Assembly: GCA_022870705.1 (NCBI GenBank)
Contig: CP072107.1
Coordinates: 1,052,501-1,116,500 of the forward strand
DNA from: Oscillospiraceae bacterium CM
GTDB taxonomy: Bacteria; Bacillota; Clostridia; Oscillospirales; Oscillospiraceae
DNA length: 64,000 nt
Direction: 5' to 3'
The position numbers and the translations under genes were made by a program. Of this stretch, positions 61,680 to 64,000 are shown piece by piece (position 1 is the stretch's first letter; every line of letters starts with the position of its first letter). Under the pieces are notes generated by a model. That model had not been told where the DNA came from, searched no databases, and worked only from the letters and a program-made list of their open reading frames with translations.

Positions 61680-62540
61680 ATGACTGATGCAACAATAAAA
61701 CTGGGCTCTTCAACACTCCAGCACGGCCCCTTGAACAACAGGGTCTATCTGATGAAGCTCTCTAAAGCCGATTACCCGCAAATCATCGGTCAGATGGAGG
61801 ACTTGGCGGCCCGTCATCAGTATACCAAAATTTTTGCCAAGATTCCGCAATGGGCAGCTGAAGAATTCGAAAAAAAAGGATATACCACAGAGGCGCGCAT
61901 TCCTCTTTTCTTTCAAGGGAGGGAAGACGCACGCTTTATAGCCCGATATCTGGATGCATCCAGAAAAATTGAGACAAACGAGGCGGAAGCGGCGCAAATA
62001 CTTGAAGCTGCCGAAAAAACTAAGATGGCGGTTAAGACGCCTATTCCTGACAGACGGTTTCGCTTCAGCTTGCTGACGGAAAGCGACGCCAACGATTTGG
62101 CGGCACTTTACCGGCGCGTTTTTCCATCCTACCCATTTCCCATATTCGATCCGGCGTATCTGAAAAAGACGATGCGTGAAAACGTCGTCTACTTCGGCAT
62201 CAGAGCTGACGGCGCGCTCGTTGCTGCCGCCTCTTGTGAGATGGACCTGGAAAACAACAATGTAGAAATGACCGATTTTGCCACGCTGGAAGCGTATCGG
62301 TCAAAGGGCCTTGCCGGGTATTTGCTTTGCGAGATGGAATGCGAAATGAAAAATAGAGGTGTCCTCACGGCGTATACAATAGCGCGAGCCCTGTCATATG
62401 GCATGAATGTGACTTTTGCAAAAATAGGCTATCTATTTGCCGGGACGCTCATCAACAACACGCACATCTCCGGAGGGGTGGAGAGTATGAACGTCTGGTT
62501 TAAGCCACTCGGTCAGCATATAACGCCACCCAGCCAGTAA
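61680..62540 (+). CDS. ablB: Beta-lysine N6-acetyltransferase (AblB)
   Basis: 286 residues, GNAT fold in the C-terminal half (acetyl-CoA binding around LEAYRSKGLAGYLLCEMECEMK near 205-226). N-terminal KIFAKIPQWAAEEFEKKGYTTEARIPLFF is typical of AblB. Makes N-epsilon-acetyl-beta-lysine, an osmolyte described first in methanogens and known in some clostridia. One base separates it from ablA. Confidence 0.93.
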   Translation: MTDATIKLGSSTLQHGPLNNRVYLMKLSKADYPQIIGQMEDLAARHQYTKIFAKIPQWAAEEFEKKGYTTEARIPLFFQGREDARFIARYLDASRKIETNEAEAAQILEAAEKTKMAVKTPIPDRRFRFSLLTESDANDLAALYRRVFPSYPFPIFDPAYLKKTMRENVVYFGIRADGALVAAASCEMDLENNNVEMTDFATLEAYRSKGLAGYLLCEMECEMKNRGVLTAYTIARALSYGMNVTFAKIGYLFAGTLINNTHISGGVESMNVWFKPLGQHITPPSQ

Positions 62541-62555
62541 AAATAACAACATGCC

Positions 62556-62600
62556 GATAAAACAGCGGCTTTCCTCTTACAGGAAAGCCGCTGTTTTATC
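62556..62600 (+). terminator. Terminator of ablAB
   Basis: A 20-bp perfect stem with a 5-nt loop, from GATAAAACAGC at 62556 to GCTGTTTTATC at 62600. Confidence 0.9.
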
Positions 62601-62607
62601 AGATAAT

Positions 62608-63030
62608 TCAGTGCGCGCCGTGATGATGGTGGTGTTCACCGCCGCAGCCGTGCTCTGAGCAGGTGTGCGCTTGGCTGTGACCGCCGTGATGCTCCCCATG
62701 GTGATTGCAGGTGATCTCGCTGTTATAGGCAAGCGCGCCCGCCAGAAAAGCTTCAACGGCCTTGTCCGCGTCACCGGAGACGCCGCCCAGAAGACGAATG
62801 TTCGCGTCGCTGAGGGCAGTTTTGGCACCGCCGCCGATACCGCCGCAGATGAGGGTGTCAACGTTCAGGTTCTTTAAGATGGCCGCCAGCGAGCCGTGGC
62901 CGCTGCCGTTGGTGTTGACAGTCGTCGCCGCCTGAACGCGGCCGTCATCGATATCATAGATTTTAAAGCGCTCCGCGTGCCCGAAATGCTGAAAAACGAG
63001 TCCGTTTTCGTATGTTACCGCAACCCTCAC
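62608..63030 (-). CDS. NifX/NafY-like Fe-Mo cofactor domain protein with His-rich tail
   Basis: 140 residues. Residues 1-105 form the NifX-like domain (MRVAVTYENGLVFQHFGHAERFKIYDID, LICGGIGGGAKTAL), found in dinitrogenase-cofactor families but also in many non-nitrogen-fixing anaerobes. The last ~35 residues are rich in His and Cys (CNHHGEHHGGHSQAHTCSEH and on), suggesting metal binding. It overlaps the mrp-like stop by 4 bp. Function in this context is unknown; Fe-S or metal-cluster handling is the likely area. Confidence 0.92.
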   Translation of the reverse strand: MRVAVTYENGLVFQHFGHAERFKIYDIDDGRVQAATTVNTNGSGHGSLAAILKNLNVDTLICGGIGGGAKTALSDANIRLLGGVSGDADKAVEAFLAGALAYNSEITCNHHGEHHGGHSQAHTCSEHGCGGEHHHHHGAH

Positions 63031-63866
63031 ATCATTTCCTCGCTTTCTATGAAGTTAATGATATCATCGAGCCAGTCGCCTTCAAACTGCTCAATCGTCC
63101 CCGCGTCGCACGCCTCTGCCAGCTTTGGGTCGATCGGCAGGCGAGCCGTCACCGGGATTTGATATTTTTCGGCAGACGCCTCCACGCGGCTCTCACCAAA
63201 GATCGAGAAGCTTTTACCGCAATCAGGACAGGTGACGCTGCTCATGTTCTCAACAAGCCCGAAGACGGGGATTTTCATCATCCGCGCCATGTTGCCAGCT
63301 TTTTCAACAATCATGCCGACGAGCTCCTGCGGTGTGGTGACGATCACAATGCCGTCAACCGGGATCGACTGGAAGACCGTCAGCGGTACGTCGCCCGTGC
63401 CGGGCGGCATGTCAATAAACATCAAATCAACGTCGCCCCAGATGACGTCTTTCCAAAACTGCTTGACCATCCCGGCGATGACAGGGCCGCGCCAGACGAC
63501 GGGGTCCGTCTCATTTTGGGTTAAAAGGTTCAGTGACATCACGGCAATGTCTGTTTTTGTTTTAACGGGTTGAATGCCCAGCTCGCTGCCAGTGGCTTTT
63601 TCTGAAAGGCCAAACGCTTTGGGGATGGAAGGCCCCGTGATATCGGCGTCAAGGACAGCCGTTTTAAACCCGTCACGCCGAGCCAGAACGGCCAGCATAG
63701 ACGTGACAAGCGACTTGCCGACACCGCCCTTGCCGCTGACAATGCCAATGACTTTTTTAATGTGACTGAGTTCGTGGGGCTGCTCCCTGAAATCTGTTTG
63801 TTCTTCCGTTCTGTCAGAACAATCACTCCCGCAGGAGGTACAGCTGCTGCTGCACGTTTCACTCAT
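63027..63866 (-). CDS. Mrp/NBP35-family Fe-S carrier ATPase
   Basis: 279 residues. N-terminal Cys tail (CSSSCTSCGSDC), then deviant Walker A VSGKGGVGKSLVTSML, then LDADITGPSIPKAF and FIDMPPGTGDVPLTVFQ, with the C-terminal CPDC pair near 220. Moves Fe-S clusters to target proteins. Flanked by the NifX-like gene and a Cys-rich gene. Confidence 0.95.
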   Translation of the reverse strand: MSETCSSSCTSCGSDCSDRTEEQTDFREQPHELSHIKKVIGIVSGKGGVGKSLVTSMLAVLARRDGFKTAVLDADITGPSIPKAFGLSEKATGSELGIQPVKTKTDIAVMSLNLLTQNETDPVVWRGPVIAGMVKQFWKDVIWGDVDLMFIDMPPGTGDVPLTVFQSIPVDGIVIVTTPQELVGMIVEKAGNMARMMKIPVFGLVENMSSVTCPDCGKSFSIFGESRVEASAEKYQIPVTARLPIDPKLAEACDAGTIEQFEGDWLDDIINFIESEEMM

Positions 63867-64000
63867 TTTACTTCATCTCCCAAATGACAATTATTTTTGT
63901 GACAATGACGGCAAGAGCAAGGTGGCGACGATTCGTCACATAAAACGTAGTCACCGCCGCTGATGGATAGCTCTAAGCCGCTGACAAGGCATTGTGCCAA
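63863..64000 (-). CDS. C-terminal end of a Cys-rich protein, cut by window edge
   Basis: About 45 residues are visible in the frame, ending CDESSPPCSCRHCHKNNCHLGDEVK. Its stop overlaps the mrp-like ATG (ATGA), so it is the upstream gene of that operon. The terminal CxCxxC/CxxxxC cluster suggests Fe or Zn binding. The family cannot be named from this part. Confidence 0.7.
   Translation of the reverse strand: MAQCLVSGLELSISGGDYVLCDESSPPCSCRHCHKNNCHLGDEVK

Overview
The window reads as one piece of chromosome from a Gram-positive, endospore-forming, anaerobic clostridium, most likely of the Oscillospiraceae/Ruminococcaceae type. I infer this from gene content: a ylxM-ffh-rpsP-khpA-rimM-trmD run, RNase M5, NrdR, a YlmC/YmxH sporulation protein, a T-box leader in front of leuA, a CIRCE element in front of groESL, NfnAB, ferredoxin-dependent IorAB and candidate Spo0A boxes. 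Genes are dense, on both strands and in short operons. Most starts have strong AGGAGG-type ribosome sites, and TTG/GTG starts are common. No rRNA, prophage or CRISPR array was seen.

Layout. 1-8.2 kb: dapF (cut by the window edge), purF, a DUF421/DUF4363 membrane pair, nrdR, a DUF6514 gene with Spo0A-box-like sites, then rnmV, holA and comEC. 8.3-16 kb: a catabolic block for aromatic or other organic acids (acyl-CoA synthetase, Na+/solute symporter, iorAB, paaK, tandem-ACT protein). 16-20.3 kb: aminotransferase, cysteine desulfurase, purB and an HPr-like protein without the phosphorylatable histidine. 20.3-26.3 kb (minus strand): nfnAB and the SRP/ribosome-maturation operon. 26.4-32.8 kb: ylmC, rpsB-tsf, T-box-leuA, nth and glyA.

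32.8-38.5 kb is the most unusual stretch. It holds a REP-associated tyrosine transposase (RAYT) whose own gene carries REP-like palindromes in both orientations, including a 36-bp tandem array read in frame. Next come a frameshifted DUF3784 membrane gene, rarA (whose stop codon lies in another REP-like palindrome), DUF951, an unrecognised protein, a YqeG phosphatase and an M24 peptidase. 38.5-46.5 kb: efp, an acidic CD1247-like protein, a degenerate P-type ATPase without the CPx metal motif, a small Gln/Asn-rich ORF, yebC, a GGDEF protein and groESL under CIRCE. 46.6-54.5 kb: lipid kinase, rRNA methyltransferase, archaeal-type thymidylate synthase with DHFR and Smr, tRNA-Ser(CGA), a Cys-rich four-helix protein, and a ku-ligD end-joining operon. 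54.6-64 kb: a secreted YhgE-like coil protein with an MMPL exporter and divergent TetR regulator, ppx, the ablAB osmolyte operon, and a NifX-like/Mrp pair followed by the end of a Cys-rich gene.

Most of the window is core metabolism and information processing. The REP/RAYT locus, the motif-poor P-type ATPase, the HPr-like protein, the aromatic-acid block and the TetR/MMPL operator are the parts most worth a second look. All family calls come from reading motifs by eye; no database search was run.
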